Source: Anarhynchus alexandrinus
Taxonomy: Eukaryota > Chordata > Aves > Charadriiformes > Charadriidae
NCBI GenBank assembly: GCA_008711295.1
Contig: VUYV01000102.1
Coordinates: forward strand, 797,974 to 861,973
Direction of reading: 5' to 3'
Length of the DNA: 64,000 nt
Under the pieces are notes generated by a model. That model saw only the letters and a list, made by a program, of their open reading frames with translations, was not told the DNA's origin and ran no database searches. A program made the translations under genes and the position numbers. Positions 38,633 to 52,300 of this stretch are shown one piece after another; within the stretch, counting starts at the first letter, position 1; the number at the start of each line of letters is the position of its first letter.

Positions 38633-41600
38633 AGCACTGGAAAGCTGGGGTAATTTTGACTATACAGCATACCTGAATCTCAGTCTCAAGTTTCTGAAAG
38701 CCTACCAAAGTCCTTGGATCTTTTGGTTGGTCAAAGGTTTACCCCTCAAGCTTCCTTCAAAATTGGTAATGTTTTCAAGGGAAGAATTTTGATGCTTCTT
38801 TATCTGTACCCAAGCTTTGGAGCAGAATTAACTTCAAGTGTAGATCTTAGACTAAAAACAAGTCCGAAACAAAAAGTGCAATTGATGTCCCCCAAGCATC
38901 TTTTATTTTCAATACAGAAATATCTTTTTTACTGGGGTAACATGCTAAACGGTACTTATCTTCAGCAAGCAAGACTCCCACTGAAAGCCTCAGCATTTTG
39001 TGCTTAACCTCAGTGCGCAAAATGATAGGCGTTGCTATCTCCTTTTTTATTTTAAACCCACGAACCATAGAGGGGGAGCTGACTGCATTAGAAAGGATTT
39101 CCCAGCATGCTCAGATGGCACCTGTGTCTTTACAAGGGGGTCAGCTAAATGGCTGTATCTCCTCAGTCACTGTTGGGTGCCTGATGGGATAATGTCAGAG
39201 TAGCTTTATCCTCCCAGGCAGCTGGCAACTCCTACCCTGTGATTAGTGCCACATCTGTGTGACTATGATATGTCTAATAGAACAACAAGAAAGGTAATAA
39301 GGAGTAGATGAAAGGAAGAGAAGGCTACAAGATCTCGGTTTGGCAGAAATCTTATTCTCCTTATTAAGCTTGCTTTCAAATAGAATGTTTTAGGAGCTTT
39401 TCTTTTTCAATCCTAGTCTTTTAAAGGGCTAGTTAGTTTTTAAAATCCCGCCTGTATCAACATTTTCTGTAAAACCTGTATCAAGAGTCTGCATTGGCAC
39501 TTGTTTCTTGTGGAAACTAAAATTTTTTGACTAGAGCATCTTGAAATCTCCAACAAACCTCGGATCCAGGGGTGACTTCCCTAGGCCTGTAAATGTCTGT
39601 GATGCTGTGGGAACCCAGAGTGTGTGGTTTGGGAGAGGAGATGAGGGATCTCCAACTCCAAGCAGCTATTTCTCAGGCAGAGCCTCATGCAGGAGCTTGC
39701 TTTCACCTCCTCCCTCCCCCTGCCAAGCGCGTGTCTGAGCTGTGAAGGGGTGCTCCATGCCATCCTCCAGAAATGGCACAGAGGAGGTGTCCCTGATGTC
39801 AGTCTCCAGCCTCTGCTGAGAGAGATGAGTGTCCAGATCTCATATTGGAGTTTGACTTCTGGAAACGGAGTAGAGGGGGAGACCTTCCTGCCCAGGCTTT
39901 GGGCTCGGCTGAGGACAGATGGGACACCAGCTACTCACCTGCATGGCCTTGTGGGTCAGGAGGTTGTGTAACCTTAATCTGCACGTGCTGCTAGGTTTGC
40001 CTTCGTTTCCTCTCCTCTATTGTAAAAGGGATGGTCCCGAGTCATTAGTTCGTCAGCTAACTGCATAAAACCTTAGATCACGAAAATCCTTTCTGGAAAC
40101 AGAACTGTGCCCTTCTGAATTCAACTTATTATTAGGCTGACAATGCTACAAATTAGCACAGATGCTAATAACTATTTCAAGAAATCCTCATGTGTTGTTA
40201 GGGAACTAAAAGCATATCCAAGACATTGAAATATTCACAGGCATAGTCAAAAACTTGGTATGTTGCAGGAGGTAGAGTATTACCAAGTAGGCAGGCGGCT
40301 CTCTCAGGAGTGCTGGATTTCAAACGTTCTTCTAGTCTGTTTTGCTTTTTACCACGTGCTTCTGGGATCTAATCCACATGCAGGCTAGTGGGAGAAAATA
40401 GATCAATAACCCCGAATTTGGCTGCTTTCTGTAAGTTTCCCTGACTTCCTCAGGGAAAAAGCAGCTTTTCAGAGATGGTTGTCAGGGGTACTGAGCTGTA
40501 CAGCTTCTGTTTTGTTGCCTGTTTTCCACCCGGGTTATGGTGCTTAATTGGTGAGATGGACTATGTACTGCACTGTGAACCCAGCTGGCACCTTTTGCAT
40601 ATTCCTGTTGTGTGTGCTATTCAGTGTGATTTCAAATATTTGTTACTGATGTTCAGAGAAGAAAGCGTCAGTGAGCCTGGTGGCATTTTGGTGATGATTA
40701 ACATCCCTGGTCTGATTCTGGACACTGTCAGCACACCTCAAAAATGAAAACAGTCAATACTTAAATAGAGAAACGCCAGTCTAACTGTATGTTTGCATCC
40801 CAAAACTACCAAATTGCTGTATTCTGAATTGTCTTCTTGAATATTTGTGGTGATGAGGTTGCCATCTTGTGCAAGTGAGTTTAGTGTCATTTCAGCAAAC
40901 AAATCCAGGCAGATGAAACCTGTAAGGATCTGTCCCTGTGCCGACAATTAGATAATTGATTTATCCATTAACTCAAGCAGTTATAAAACATGAATAGTAG
41001 TAAGTGCATACAGAGCTCTACACTGGGAAAGACAATTTAACAGTTTGTCTTTTATGGCTGTCTGGTGCTTATTTCTGTGATGTTTCTCTTAATGAGACAC
41101 ATGAATCTTCCCTGTCTGCTTAATTCAGACTCTGAGATGGTTCTTAGTATATTTATGTCTTGGTTAGAAGAATCTTGTCTTTCAGATAACTGATTTCCTA
41201 AATGCAATTATCTGCGTTTTACCACCATCTTTGAAAGAGGGGCAGCAGTTATACCCAGTATTGGTGACCTTGTTTATAACTTTAAACTTTAGTATAACTA
41301 TGGATGGAAGATTTTTTGGGGTTTTTTTTGGTTGGTTTTTTTTTTTGGAAAAAGTTGTACTACATGATTGGAAGTTTATAGAGGGCATTAAGAAAAGAAA
41401 ATCTCCATGGAATAGCAGGAGCGAAACTTATGACATTAAAATACATCTAGCTCAGGATATCTTCCTAAAGAATACTGAAATGTCAGCTGTAAAGCTGACT
41501 TACTGAATCTTTACATTTATAGCTTTACACTTCACTGTCTGGTGCATACATCCACGTTCTGCCTGTAAGACTCTTGAGCTGAGCCTCAAATGAAATACCG

Positions 41601-42758
41601 AGGGCACGGGCGCTCTTGCATTGGGCTGCTGATGAACTCAGCTGGGAAAAAAAAAACCCTGATGTGTTATGTACTTGGATTACAGGCAAATTTAGCTTGC
41701 CGCTGTACTAGCCCTGAGAGGTGCACCTTACACCTCTCAGGCTGAACTCCTGCACACACTAAGTAGCTGCTTTGAGGGATATGGTTCTGCTATGATTTGC
41801 CAGAACTAAATATTGTGTGTGCAAGGAGAAACACCTAGCGCATTTGTATTTTCTGATACATTTCAGCCTTGCCTATCTAAATCATGACAGAAAGTGTAAT
41901 CTTCTGGTGTACCCATCTTCCTTAGCCAAATGCAAGCATTTTCAACAGAACAGGACATCTCGTCCCAGAAGTGCATAGTTACTATGCAACTGCAGGTAAG
42001 TGCATGCAAAAGCCTCAGACTTCAAAGAACTCCGCTCTTTTTTTTTGATATGTGTATAAGGGGAAATCTGCACTTCCACGCTGTTCAGCAAGGACTGTCT
42101 GCTATGAGACAAATAACCAAACTCTGCCAAATGCGTGAGCCAGCCTTTTGGCTGCCAAACTGTAAGGGTGACCTTTGACATCGATTAAAAAGCTGAAAGA
42201 CAGATAATTTCATACTAAATCAAAGACATTATTTCTGCTACCACCTATAAAAGTGCAAGTTTTTGAATGATTCTATTGGGTCGGAATACCTTAATAAAAG
42301 CATGTTTTTCATGTTCCTCAGCAAAGATTGACTTCGGACTTCGAGGGCTAATACACTATGCAAATATTTCAGTGCCTTTACCTGTCCTTTCAAAGTTGTA
42401 ATTTTAATTAGTAATAAGGCTTAATTTGAGATAAGTGGCCAAAAAAATTAGATGTTTAAATTCTAGATCAGAGGTCTAATTGATTTTAAAGTCTGCAAGG
42501 TTAAAGAAAAATGAAGTTGTTACAGGACCAAAATTGACTCTTCTAATTTCGATCAGAAGGGGAAATGACTTATACCATTTCTTGTTTGCTGTTTGTTGGT
42601 TTTTGCATTTATCTTCTAGCAAGTAGCAGGAAAATGGTGTTTTTGCCTGCGGTTCTGATGCCCTTTCCCACCATCGTCTAAGCCTGGAATCTGGCTGTGC
42701 CTTTTAAAATTTTTATTTTGATAATTGATAAATGGATTTCATGGTTTTTCTTTGACTG

Positions 42759-42825
42759 AAATAATAATAATAGCAATAGCAATAGTAACAGCAATAGTAG
42801 TAGTAATAATAATAATAAAAATAAA
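42759..42825 (+). repeat. AAT-rich compound trinucleotide microsatellite
   Basis: AAT units are interspersed with AGC, AGT and ACA variants over about 65 bp, a decayed compound microsatellite. Confidence 0.9.
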
Positions 42826-43424
42826 TTTATTTTTCTATCTGCTATTTTGAGAGGTAAATGTAGAGCACAGAAGGCACAGAATTAAAGTAGAATAAAACAG
42901 ACAGTAAGTGAATAATGCTCATACGTTCATTTACTTATCAGTGGATGGGATGTAGCTTATCAAGGAACTAAGTCAACACGACAGAAACATCTGTAGATCA
43001 AAGCATCTGGTGCTGAGGACTTTAAAATTTCCCTGTGTGTAATTTGGGTATTGTACTCCAGAATAGGTTTAGTCTGGTCCCTGATCTAGGTGCCCCTATC
43101 ATGTGTACCTTGAAACTGTCTGAAGGATCAGTCATGGGTTTGGATCTATATGTCCCTATTAAATATTGGAGCACATCTGCAAATGTGCAGTGGGCTTTTT
43201 GGCTTAGTTGTAACCTGTTAAGGGAAACCAGTTTGCACACACCAAAAGTGCTCTGCAAAACAACCTGACACATAGTAAATGGGAACAGTTTGGGGATTTA
43301 CTTCAGCAGTGCTCTAGTGCTCCAGGCCAAAGCAACCAAGGGGGTGCAGCCTTAGAGCATCCACGTCGTCTGGGCTGGCTGGTGTGCCATGGGCTGTGGG
43401 AGCTTTGTGTCCTGCAGGTGTGGT

Positions 43425-43491
43425 GGCCAGATGGAACATCCTAGGGCATCGAAAATACCATTAGACACCTATGCTTAGACAGCTGCATCCC
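43425..43491 (+). repeat. Unclassified dispersed repeat, copy B
   Basis: This is the partner of 22720-22792: ggccagatggaacatcctag followed by tagacacctatgcttagaca. By-eye similarity is roughly two thirds over about 70 bp. The surrounding 43300-43560 sequence is GC-richer than its neighbourhood and may belong to the same element. Confidence 0.45.
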
Positions 43492-45419
43492 AGTCTGGAT
43501 AGCTGTACCAGAGAGGGTGAATTGTGCCCTGATGTGCCCTGGGGCTCTCTGCTGAGAACACAGTAAGTCTCGTGTGAGCACCTCTGAAGCAGACAGCTGC
43601 ACCGAGGATGTCGACAGCCAGGTTTTACCGAGCACATCCTTTAATGAACACAGAGACAAGAAATTTGAGGAGGAGGAGAAATGTCACTAAGTTCCTGCTT
43701 TTAGTTTGCCCAGTGAGTTGAATAGGAGCAGAAAGCCATGCAGCTGGAAATGCTTCATGTAAGCACTGAGCAGCACTGCTGGGAAAGGGAAAATGACGTG
43801 AAGAAGAGGAAATGTAAAAGTAAAGCTGTGGGGATTTCTTATGTTTTTGGTTTTTTTTTTTTTTTTGTTTGGGTTTTGGTTTGTTTTTCTTCCCATTCTT
43901 AAACGTATGTTTTGCTTTGAATTAAGGCTTTGTTAAGGAAAGCAAACAGATTCATTAACTGAGTAGGGTATGCCCCCTTCTCAAAACGGGGCTGGTTTCT
44001 GTCAATATGGGAGATTCAGCTCCTCAGTGCTTCTTTTTCTGATTTACAGCAGAGATTTGAACTCAGGCTGTGTACATAACATGCTGGGAGGTGCTGGTCT
44101 CAGACTGTCTTCAGAGGAGCGGCTTTACCTGTACAGCTCAGGGGGCAGACCTGGGACACATACAAGCCATCTCTTATGTCATTATCCTAATTACCAGGGA
44201 CTGTTCTCATGAGCTGCAGATTTATAGAAAATTCTGGGTCAGGTTGAAATAATTTTTTTTTCTGGTAAATATAAAAGAATAGTCTCTTAGTTAAAACTGT
44301 CTTGAATCTACCTGAGGCAAAAGGTGGTAAGATTTAACTAATGCTGATTCTAGAGCTTTTTGATTGCATATGATGAGGTGTGAGGAAGGGGAATCAGATA
44401 ATGACAGTTGTACAAGCTTAAGATCCCACTTGTTCTCGATGCTGTGCAGGGCCATAGTGAGCACCACTTCCCACCACTTCTGTTTGCTCTTCCAATATTC
44501 CTCATCTTCCTTAAACATACGGAAAATGCCAACACTACAGGTACAGAAATGAAGAAAAATCAAAATGCAAAAGGGTATCTATTGTACATATAAATGATGT
44601 ATAACAGGACACCTGTTCTGAAAAGCCAGTCTAAAACCATTACCCTCTTCTCCTCAGGGAAAAATTGTATCTGCATGTCCATCTTCTTAACTGAATTTTA
44701 ATTTGCTTAGAACACCCATCTTCATTACAGTGGATAATACTGGCTGGGATTGCATAAGGTTTCCAGGCCTTTAAAACTTTCAGCTCTTGATAAGACCGAT
44801 TTAAGCGACTTGCATGGTTGTTTGTTTTCAGAATAATTTTTATTACCAGGAGACACTTTAAAAAAGTTCTTTAAGATTTGACTTAATATCTACAAGGTCA
44901 AATATGATTGTAAAACCTTCAAGAACGCTGTGTAGGTGCAACTTTATGTGGGAGCTGCTGGACTCTCAGCACTTGAGAAATTTGAGCCACCTACCTGGAT
45001 ATCGGAAATTTACTTTAGTAACGCACTTTTGGAAATTCAGACAGGTGGCTCTTTGGTTGTGGGAGTCGAAAGTATGGAGGATGTGGTGCCCTTGATCTGG
45101 TGTACCATAGTGCTGACGCAGCTGACGATAGGACCGGTACAGTCTCTGAGTGAGTGTCTCTGTCATGGGCTTGTGCAAATGTGGGCGTAATTCTTGATTG
45201 ATGCTTGGAGCTATACAAATAGAAGAGATGGCAGTAATGAAGTTTCATTATTTAATAGAACCTGAGTCATGTTTTTGGCCTTCAGTTAGCCGTTTGCATT
45301 CCTATTTGGGTTCACAACGCTGAAGATGCAAATGCTTAGCAACATTGAACCAGTAGGCTTTGGGACCTGGGAGAATCCATGCTTAGATGCTTGGTGTTTT
45401 CATGCAACATCCGTCAAAA

Positions 45420-46030
45420 TGGGCGATCCCACAAAAGCAGTAGCGCGGGGTGGAAGTTGTACACAGCCATCAGTCAAAAATGCCAGGGGATAGGTCCGTG
45501 ACCTGCACCGGCTCCCCTTCTGCACTGCCTACAAGAACTGGAAAAGGACCTGGAGCCCCTGTTTGCTCATGCCCCCTCTCCGTCCTAGTGAATATTTGAT
45601 TACACCGCGTGGTTCCTTGCGGGCGGGCTGAGGGAGCGCTGGCCCGGAGCAGCCCACCGGCTGTGCCCGGGGCACTTTGCAGATGGCTCAGCCGGGATCT
45701 GGCTGATGCAAGCTCAGGTCCCTGCGGGCAGAGACGGCAATTTTAATTCTGCTCCCCCCTCAGCTCACATCAGTCTTTTTTAACCGGTGGGCCTTGGGGT
45801 AGAAAAAAGAGCAGAGATGCCAGACATGCTTTCTGAGTGTTAGTGCACCTTGCCCGTGCTTTATGCCTGTCGGTACCGTCGGTGGAGCTGGGGCACGGTC
45901 AGGCATAAACGACAGCCCCATGAACGCCTGAGGATCTCACGGGGAGTCAGACTCCCGCAATGGCAGCCTGGTAGTACAGTACCGCAGCTCTTCCGGAAGC
46001 CTGTGTGCTTGCTAGTGCGGATATCTCTTT
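45420..46030. promoter_or_regulatory. CpG-rich patch (candidate CpG island) without an attached gene
   Basis: By eye there are about 30 CpG dinucleotides in 600 bp, far denser than the flanking AT-rich DNA. Examples are gcgcgggg, accgcgtgg and gtcggtaccgtcggtgg, with a GC box (gggcggg) at 45621-45628. No recognisable exon follows on either strand. It could be the promoter of an unannotated non-coding transcript or an orphan island. Confidence 0.5.
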
Positions 46031-47420
46031 TGAAAATGCTTTTCGAAATTATTTCCTCCAGTTCTGTTTTGAAATTATTTGCATGAAAATACAAACTGTG
46101 TTTTTATGTTATTGCTTTCATTTCTGACACAGCTGAACGTCTCCTATTTGGAGTGTAACGAAGGAATCAAAAAGGCGGATTCATTCCATCCTTATAAGAA
46201 AAGGAATTTCTTTATGAATATGTAAAAATAAACATATATAAACCACTACATATATACATTTATATATAAATTATATGGAACATGAATAATGATTCAATAT
46301 AGGCCATGAGGTGCTTTTTTTTTTTGAGAGAGAGAACACCTGTGCTTTCTGAGAATTTCCATGTGACTGAAGTGACTCTTCTAAAAACTTTCCTAGCCTC
46401 CTTCAGTAAATGACAACATGCTTAAGGAATTACTTTTTTTTTTTTAATGCTGAAATAAGAATAGGCAGTATTAGATTTCTGTACATTGAGGTCTTCTGTA
46501 GATATTTCAGTAAACATCTATTTTCTCTTCATGAGGATTTTGTGATCAGTCAAAAATCTGGTAACCTACTGTCTTGTGGCATTAGTTAGGAAAAAAAACT
46601 GCATGTCGTTTGAATGCCTTTATCAGAAATGGGGACATGTAATGTCTAAACTGTGTTTTTTATGCTCCTAAAGATTCTTGTGTGATTCAATGCAGTTTAT
46701 CTATCCCTTTGCCCTCTATGTCTCAGTTTGGAAATGTAAATGTATGATTATTTACATAAACAGTATTCCAGTTCAAAATGTTTGCAACATGTTTGAATGC
46801 TTTTAAAAGCTTCAGGTATTAACTGGAAGAACCTGCTTTCTTTATCTTCTGATTCCTGGACGCTTAGATTATGCTTTAGTGCTACTTTTGAACTTTCCTT
46901 CATGAATTCTGGAAATGATCTTAAAATGAGAATTAAGATGCTCATGCATGAAAAAAAAATATCACTGTGAGACTTCAACGAAATTCATAAGCTGGTGACA
47001 AAAACCAGTTATCTGTTCTCAGTATTATCTGTAAAAACCTTTCAAGTGAGTTTTAAATAAAAGTGCATGGGCACAATATACTAATGTAGATGTGGTTTTT
47101 GCAACAGTCAGGAATATAAAATTGATGAGTGGGACTCATTATAAAAAATGGGACAGCACCATATTAACCAATGTATTAAAATTTAAGATTTTTATTAACC
47201 CTCTTTTTGAGCGGTTTGTGTACTTTATGTCAAATAGCAAAGTTATGGTCCAAAAATTTTTCATCTACATCTCTAAACGCGTGGGTTTAACTTTCCCCTA
47301 CTTGTTTTTAACCAATGTGACCTGGAGGTATCTTGCAGTGGAAATAAAAATATTGAAAAAGGAAAACTTAAGAGTACAAGGTAGATCCTTGGAGACTGAA
47401 GTAATACCATTAGTGGACAA
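46031..47420. other. AT-rich non-coding spacer
   Basis: Runs of T near 46315 and 46435 and TA-rich sequence near 46240-46280. The plus-strand frame 47092-47430 (112 codons) is AT-driven and matches nothing recognised. Confidence 0.65.
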
Positions 47421-48243
47421 GCTGAAATAAAAAAGCAGCTCCAATTTAGACAGGCAGCCTGGTGAAGTCCATTTACATTATAAAATATTTGTCAGAAGTA
47501 CATATTTTTTTAAATAGGAAAAAAAACCCCACTGGAAATGAAAGCAAAAAGTCTAAATTTTTTAGGTCACCCAAGACCTTGGTTAGGAAAAAAAAAAAAG
47601 GAAATAACTTAGTTTTAGTGCCAGCATCTGAACTAACTCCTCTTACTTTTCCTCTCTGCAAAAAAGCTGCTGTTTCTGTAGCTTTTATGTGGAGGAACAG
47701 TCCTGTCAGGTGGCCAGTTTATTAATGTAATGTGTACATATTCCCTGGAGGAGATGTCGTGCCCTGGTCCCTCTGCGGGGACAGATGCTCAAGGCCAGGC
47801 ACGGGTGACACATTTTGAGGGTATTGCAGGCTGCAGCAGTGATGGGAACCAGACTGCACTCTGAGCAGCACAGTACGAGAAAACCACCAAAGCAAGGCAC
47901 AGGTCTCACAGCTCAGAGCTTTTCTTTGGCGTAGGCTGACTTTCCACTTGTGTCTTTTTGTTAGCTACGCATTGACCTTGAGATTTGGTATACACTGAGC
48001 ATGTCAGGGAGACAGGCCTTTATCTCTTTAACCTGCCTTGTCTTATGTGTTTCCTTTGGTATCTAAATCCTCCTTCTCTGATCACTAGCAAGAGCGAAGA
48101 AAACACCTTGTTAACTTTGTAGATTCCTAGAACCAAGCTTTTAAAAGCAGCCTCTGAAGTAGGAGATGATAGATAAATTCGTGTTTATACATACAGTACC
48201 AATAATGTAATGGGAAATAAAAGGAGCCCTGTAAGCTGGAATT
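47421..48243 (+). repeat. 823-bp near-identical duplication, copy 1
   Basis: The block beginning gctgaaataaaaaagcagct recurs at 48292 with a constant offset of 871 bases and roughly 99% identity. I see about eight substitutions and no length difference. No family is recognised and no coding frame is convincing. The left flank (47420 and below) is unique, and the right edge meets a CR1 fragment. Confidence 0.95.
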
Positions 48244-48291
48244 AGGAGATATGGACAGTGGGGTCGACCAGGCCCTCAGCAAGTTTGCCGN
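48244..48291 (+). mobile_element. CR1 5'-truncated stub ending at an undetermined base
   Basis: Translated from 48248 it reads DMDSGVDQALSKFA, the stretch just before the FADD motif of CR1 reverse transcriptase in sense orientation. It stops at an N (48291) within the next codon. It lies exactly between the two copies of the 823-bp duplication, as expected where a contig runs into a repeat and ends. Confidence 0.75.
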
Positions 48292-49114
48292 GCTGAAATA
48301 AAAAAGCAGCTCCAATTTAGACAGGCAGCCTGGTGAAGTCCATTTACATTATAAAATATTTGTCAGAAGTACATATTTTTTTAAATAGGAAAAAAAACCC
48401 CACTGGAAATGAAAGCAAAAAGTCTAATTTTTTTAGGTCACCCAAGACCTTGGTTAGGAAAAAAAAAAAAGGGAATAACTTAGTTTTAGTGCCAGCATCT
48501 GAACTAACTCCTCTTACTTTTCCTCTCTGCAAAAAAGCTGCTGTTTCTGTAGCTTTTATGTGGAGGAACAGTCCTGTCAGGCGGCCAGTTTATTAATGTA
48601 ATGTGTACATATTCCCTGGAGGAGATGTCGTGCCCTGGTCCCTCTGCGGGGACAGATGCTCAAGGCCAGGCACGGGTGACACATTTTGAGGGTATTGCAG
48701 GCTGCAGCAGTGATGGGAACCAGACTGCACTCTGAGCAGCACAGTACGAGAAAACCACCAAAGCAAGGCACAGGTCTCACAGCTCAGAGCTTTTCTTTGG
48801 CGTAGGCTGACTTTCCACTTGTGTCTTTTTGTTAGCTACGCATTGACCTTGAGATTTGGTATACACTGAGCACGTCGGGGAGACAGGCCTTTATCTCTTT
48901 AACCTGCCTTGTCTTATGTGTTTCCTTTGGTATCTAAATCCTCCTTCTCTGATCACTAGCAAGAGCGAAGAAAACACCTTGTTAACTTTGTAGATTCCTA
49001 GAACCAAGCTTTTAAAAGCAGCCTCTGAAGTAGGAGATGATAGATAAATTCGTGTTTATACATACAGTACCAATAATACCATGGGAAATAAAAGGAGCCC
49101 TGTAAGCTGGAATT
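48292..49114 (+). repeat. 823-bp near-identical duplication, copy 2
   Basis: This repeats 47421-48243 at an offset of 871. Differences include a GTA to ACC change near 49078-49080 and single changes such as ggtggcc to ggcggcc. Past 49114 it continues into unique sequence (ttcagtgttaag), whereas copy 1 continues into CR1 at the equivalent point. Confidence 0.95.
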
Positions 49115-49296
49115 TTCAGTGTTAAGATGTGAATGCAGCCAGGCTTTAGATACACCTGTGCTTGCCAAACCTTGTGTATCCTGATAATGCAAACAACAGG
49201 AGCTGAGAACTTCAGGGGAAAAATGTTTCTGTGTGAATGATACCACTTATATTCAGCTAAGCCTGGGTAAGACACAGACCATGACATACCAAATAA

Positions 49297-49324
49297 CAGA
49301 CTTGCTAGCACAGACTTGCTAGCA
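49297..49324 (+). repeat. Perfect tandem 14-mer duplication
   Basis: cagacttgctagca occurs twice head to tail. It is a short local duplication in otherwise unique sequence, with no gene nearby. Confidence 0.95.
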
Positions 49325-52300
49325 ATAACATCATGTGGAAACTGGGAAATATTTATTCAACTGAAAGATAAAACACTCTGTTTCTAATGAGGAAGCCTCC
49401 TTTCTTCACATCCTACAGCAGCTCTTAAGCAATATTAATTTTCTCCCGATTCTGTGATTGAATGACTGAGTAGTCTGAAGGTCTCCTTTTGTTTTCAGAG
49501 CTGCTTGCGCTTGTGTTATCAGCACTGAACACACCTGAGCAAATGGGGCTTGGTGAGATGTTTGATAGGCAGAACTTTCCAGGAATCCAATGGTCCTACT
49601 GTTGCCCTCTGTGTTCGCCCTTGGTGGGACAACAGTGACAAAGACAGACAGACAATGATTAATGTCTCATCTCCCTCTGAAATGCCCTTTCTCCTTCTGA
49701 AATCCCCTGTTGTCTCCGGCCCAGGATATTTTTGCGCAGTGGAGAGAGGAGAGGTGAGATATGAAGAGATTCACAACTGAATGAGATGTTTTCCCTTTCT
49801 GATCCCAAGAAATGAAACCCCTCTGAGTAGCTGCAACTCCACGCAGGTTTAACTGGATCCCAAGAACCACTGCAGGAACTGGGAGCTCCCTGAACTAGAG
49901 GTTGTCTCTTGTCCTCTACAGGCTTTCCAGTTCATTAGTGGGAACTACATAAGGAGGAGGATTTAACCCTTTGGTTTTGCCAGTTTGATGAGAAAGCTGG
50001 CAAGTCATCTTGTCCTTTTCGTGTTTTTTTTTTTTTTTTTAATCCTTTTTGTATACCAGGAGGACCTCTGGCATTGGCAGCAATGCACTGTAAATGCAGT
50101 GGGTAAGCTTCAGCTAGGGCTGAGGGCTAGAAGTGAAAACATGTTGGTGAAATTAAGGTAATTACGGAAGCGTTTTCTGGAGAGATGTGGAGGCTTTCCT
50201 TCTCGGGCTTGAGGAGGAGCATGAACAGTGAGCAAGATGATAAACAAATTGATAATGACATGGATTTCCTTTTTAAAATGCTTTTTACCCTACATAAGTA
50301 TAAGTAACAGCAACATTTTTTTAATAAAAAATCTGATTCAGTTAGATATTTCTTCTGTTTTGAGACTGCCTTTTCCATCCCAGACACTTAAGTAAGAACA
50401 GCCAGTTCATACGGCATTCGTCGATTCTTCAGCAGTTAAGTTGAAATGGGTACGTCTCTTCATGCTGTCATTATTCAGCAATATGTCACCATGGAGAGTC
50501 ATTTTTACCTCAGGTGAAAGAACATAGCATACTGAAAAGCTGTCTATTATCCTGTCATCATCCATAACTTCTGATGCTTATTGCTTACTCACATGCTTTT
50601 TTCAAACCCACGAAGCTCATGTATTTTTCTGATTTCTGCAGTAACATTACTTCTTTTAACAAAGTTCAGACCTGCAGCTCTATTGTTCTTTCAAAATTGT
50701 TGATACACTTTCAGAACCACGATGGCCTCATGCCTTCAACCTCACCTGATTAGCATACAAGCAATTAAAGAAATAGACTTTAAATTCCTCAGAAAGTTAT
50801 ATCGAGCATATGGAAGAGCAATAACTGTGGAGAGATGTTAATGATCCACTGCTCTGTTCAGCTCAGACGTTCCCTGTGTGGGAAACTACTTAGATTGAAG
50901 CTGTGTGAGGAAGTGATATGGAGAGTGGAAACATTCATAAGCTAGGGAAAGAAAATAAGAAGCATTTGTTAATATATTGGCACAGTCAAGCTTAGGAGAC
51001 TCAGACTTAGTCTCCAAAATTGAGGATAAGGATAAATAAACAGCATTACCATAGGTAATTATCCATTACCTATTTAAAAACTGGGCAATATAGTACTTAA
51101 TTAATTCTAAGGCAGGGCAAACTCACTTCTTTGGCTTTTTAATATATATTTATTATTATTGGCGCTTGTAATCACTGTAAATGACACAAATGTCCTCACT
51201 AAACGGCATTTGAATTGGCTCCATGACATGTTTGCCACAGCCCATCAAACCTAAAGGCACAGGTGATTACCAGCAATAGTTTGACATTTGGTTTTCACAT
51301 TGAAAAACGCTGGACAGCAAGAGGTGGTGGAAACGCAAACAGTGATCAAATAGTGTAGTAATGAGAGACACTGTTCAATCCCAAAGCCTTCTGGCTGGCC
51401 CAGAAGGCTTACACTCCACGGAGCACGTGGCTGGACTCTGCATCCATCCAGACGAACATTTCTAGCATGAAGAAATTCCAGATTTTAGTTTAGTAACACC
51501 AAGTCCGTTGGTAAGAAGTGTGGGGGAAACATCCATGAGTATAACTTGCAGATTGGGTTACAAAGTAGTGTACAGGTACTTAAAACAATATTTTGTTACC
51601 TCTGTGTGGCGGTTCTCCATCTTCTGTGGCTGGGATAGTTAGGCTGGAAGTCTGGACCACTTGAACATATCACATGCATAACTTGTGGTAAAAGAGGTGT
51701 GACTGACAGTAAAAGTAGCCCACCATTATTTTTTTTTTTTTATGATAAAATTTAGAAAGTTATCAGCAGTAGGAAAGAAGACATCAAGCAGAATGACTAC
51801 ATCACCAACAAACACTTAGGCTGGAAAAGATAAACACTTGACCAGCCTCCTTTCGCACCCACTTGTCATAGAAAGGGAATGGCGACATAATCTCTGAGTT
51901 TATCTGGTTCAAAGTAGCTTCTTCTTTGAAACTCTTTGCTACAGAGAAGTAGTTTCCAACCTGCCATTCTCGGACCCCAAAGAGTCCATGAACTGCTTCA
52001 AAGCCGTCTGGGTCTCAACGCACTTTACCTCCTGAGAGAAACACAAATTTACATTTTGGCAACCGTGGATGATGAAGTTCCCCTCCCCAACTCCTCAGGC
52101 ATGGAAGAGTGCAAAAAGCTTTTGCAAGGGCCCACTCCTCTCAGATGCAATAAACTGTACAAATCTGCTCCTGCTTGTGAGGACAGGGAGAGATGAAGAC
52201 AGATGCTTTTCTAGGAGGCACTCAGAAGATAAACTTGGAAGATGCTACCTAAGCAGTTTAATAAACAGAACATCTTCAATCGTTTTGATGATTTTACTGA

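Larger units (their letters stand above)
37111..45419. other. Upstream flank of SLC10A2, non-coding
   Basis: A GC-richer patch at 37600-38300 holds a 196-codon minus-strand open frame (38440-37850) that is Pro/Ser/Gln-rich and domainless. The rest is AT-rich with microsatellites at 38.6 and 42.8 kb and long T runs near 41.3 and 43.85 kb. Distal regulatory elements of SLC10A2 could lie here but cannot be proved by reading. Confidence 0.6.

Noticed and set aside
47462..48596. Two near-identical 87-codon frames as a tandem gene family
   Set aside because: They are the two copies of the 823-bp duplication, which probably reflects assembly or haplotypes. The peptide is not recognised and starts in AT-rich sequence.
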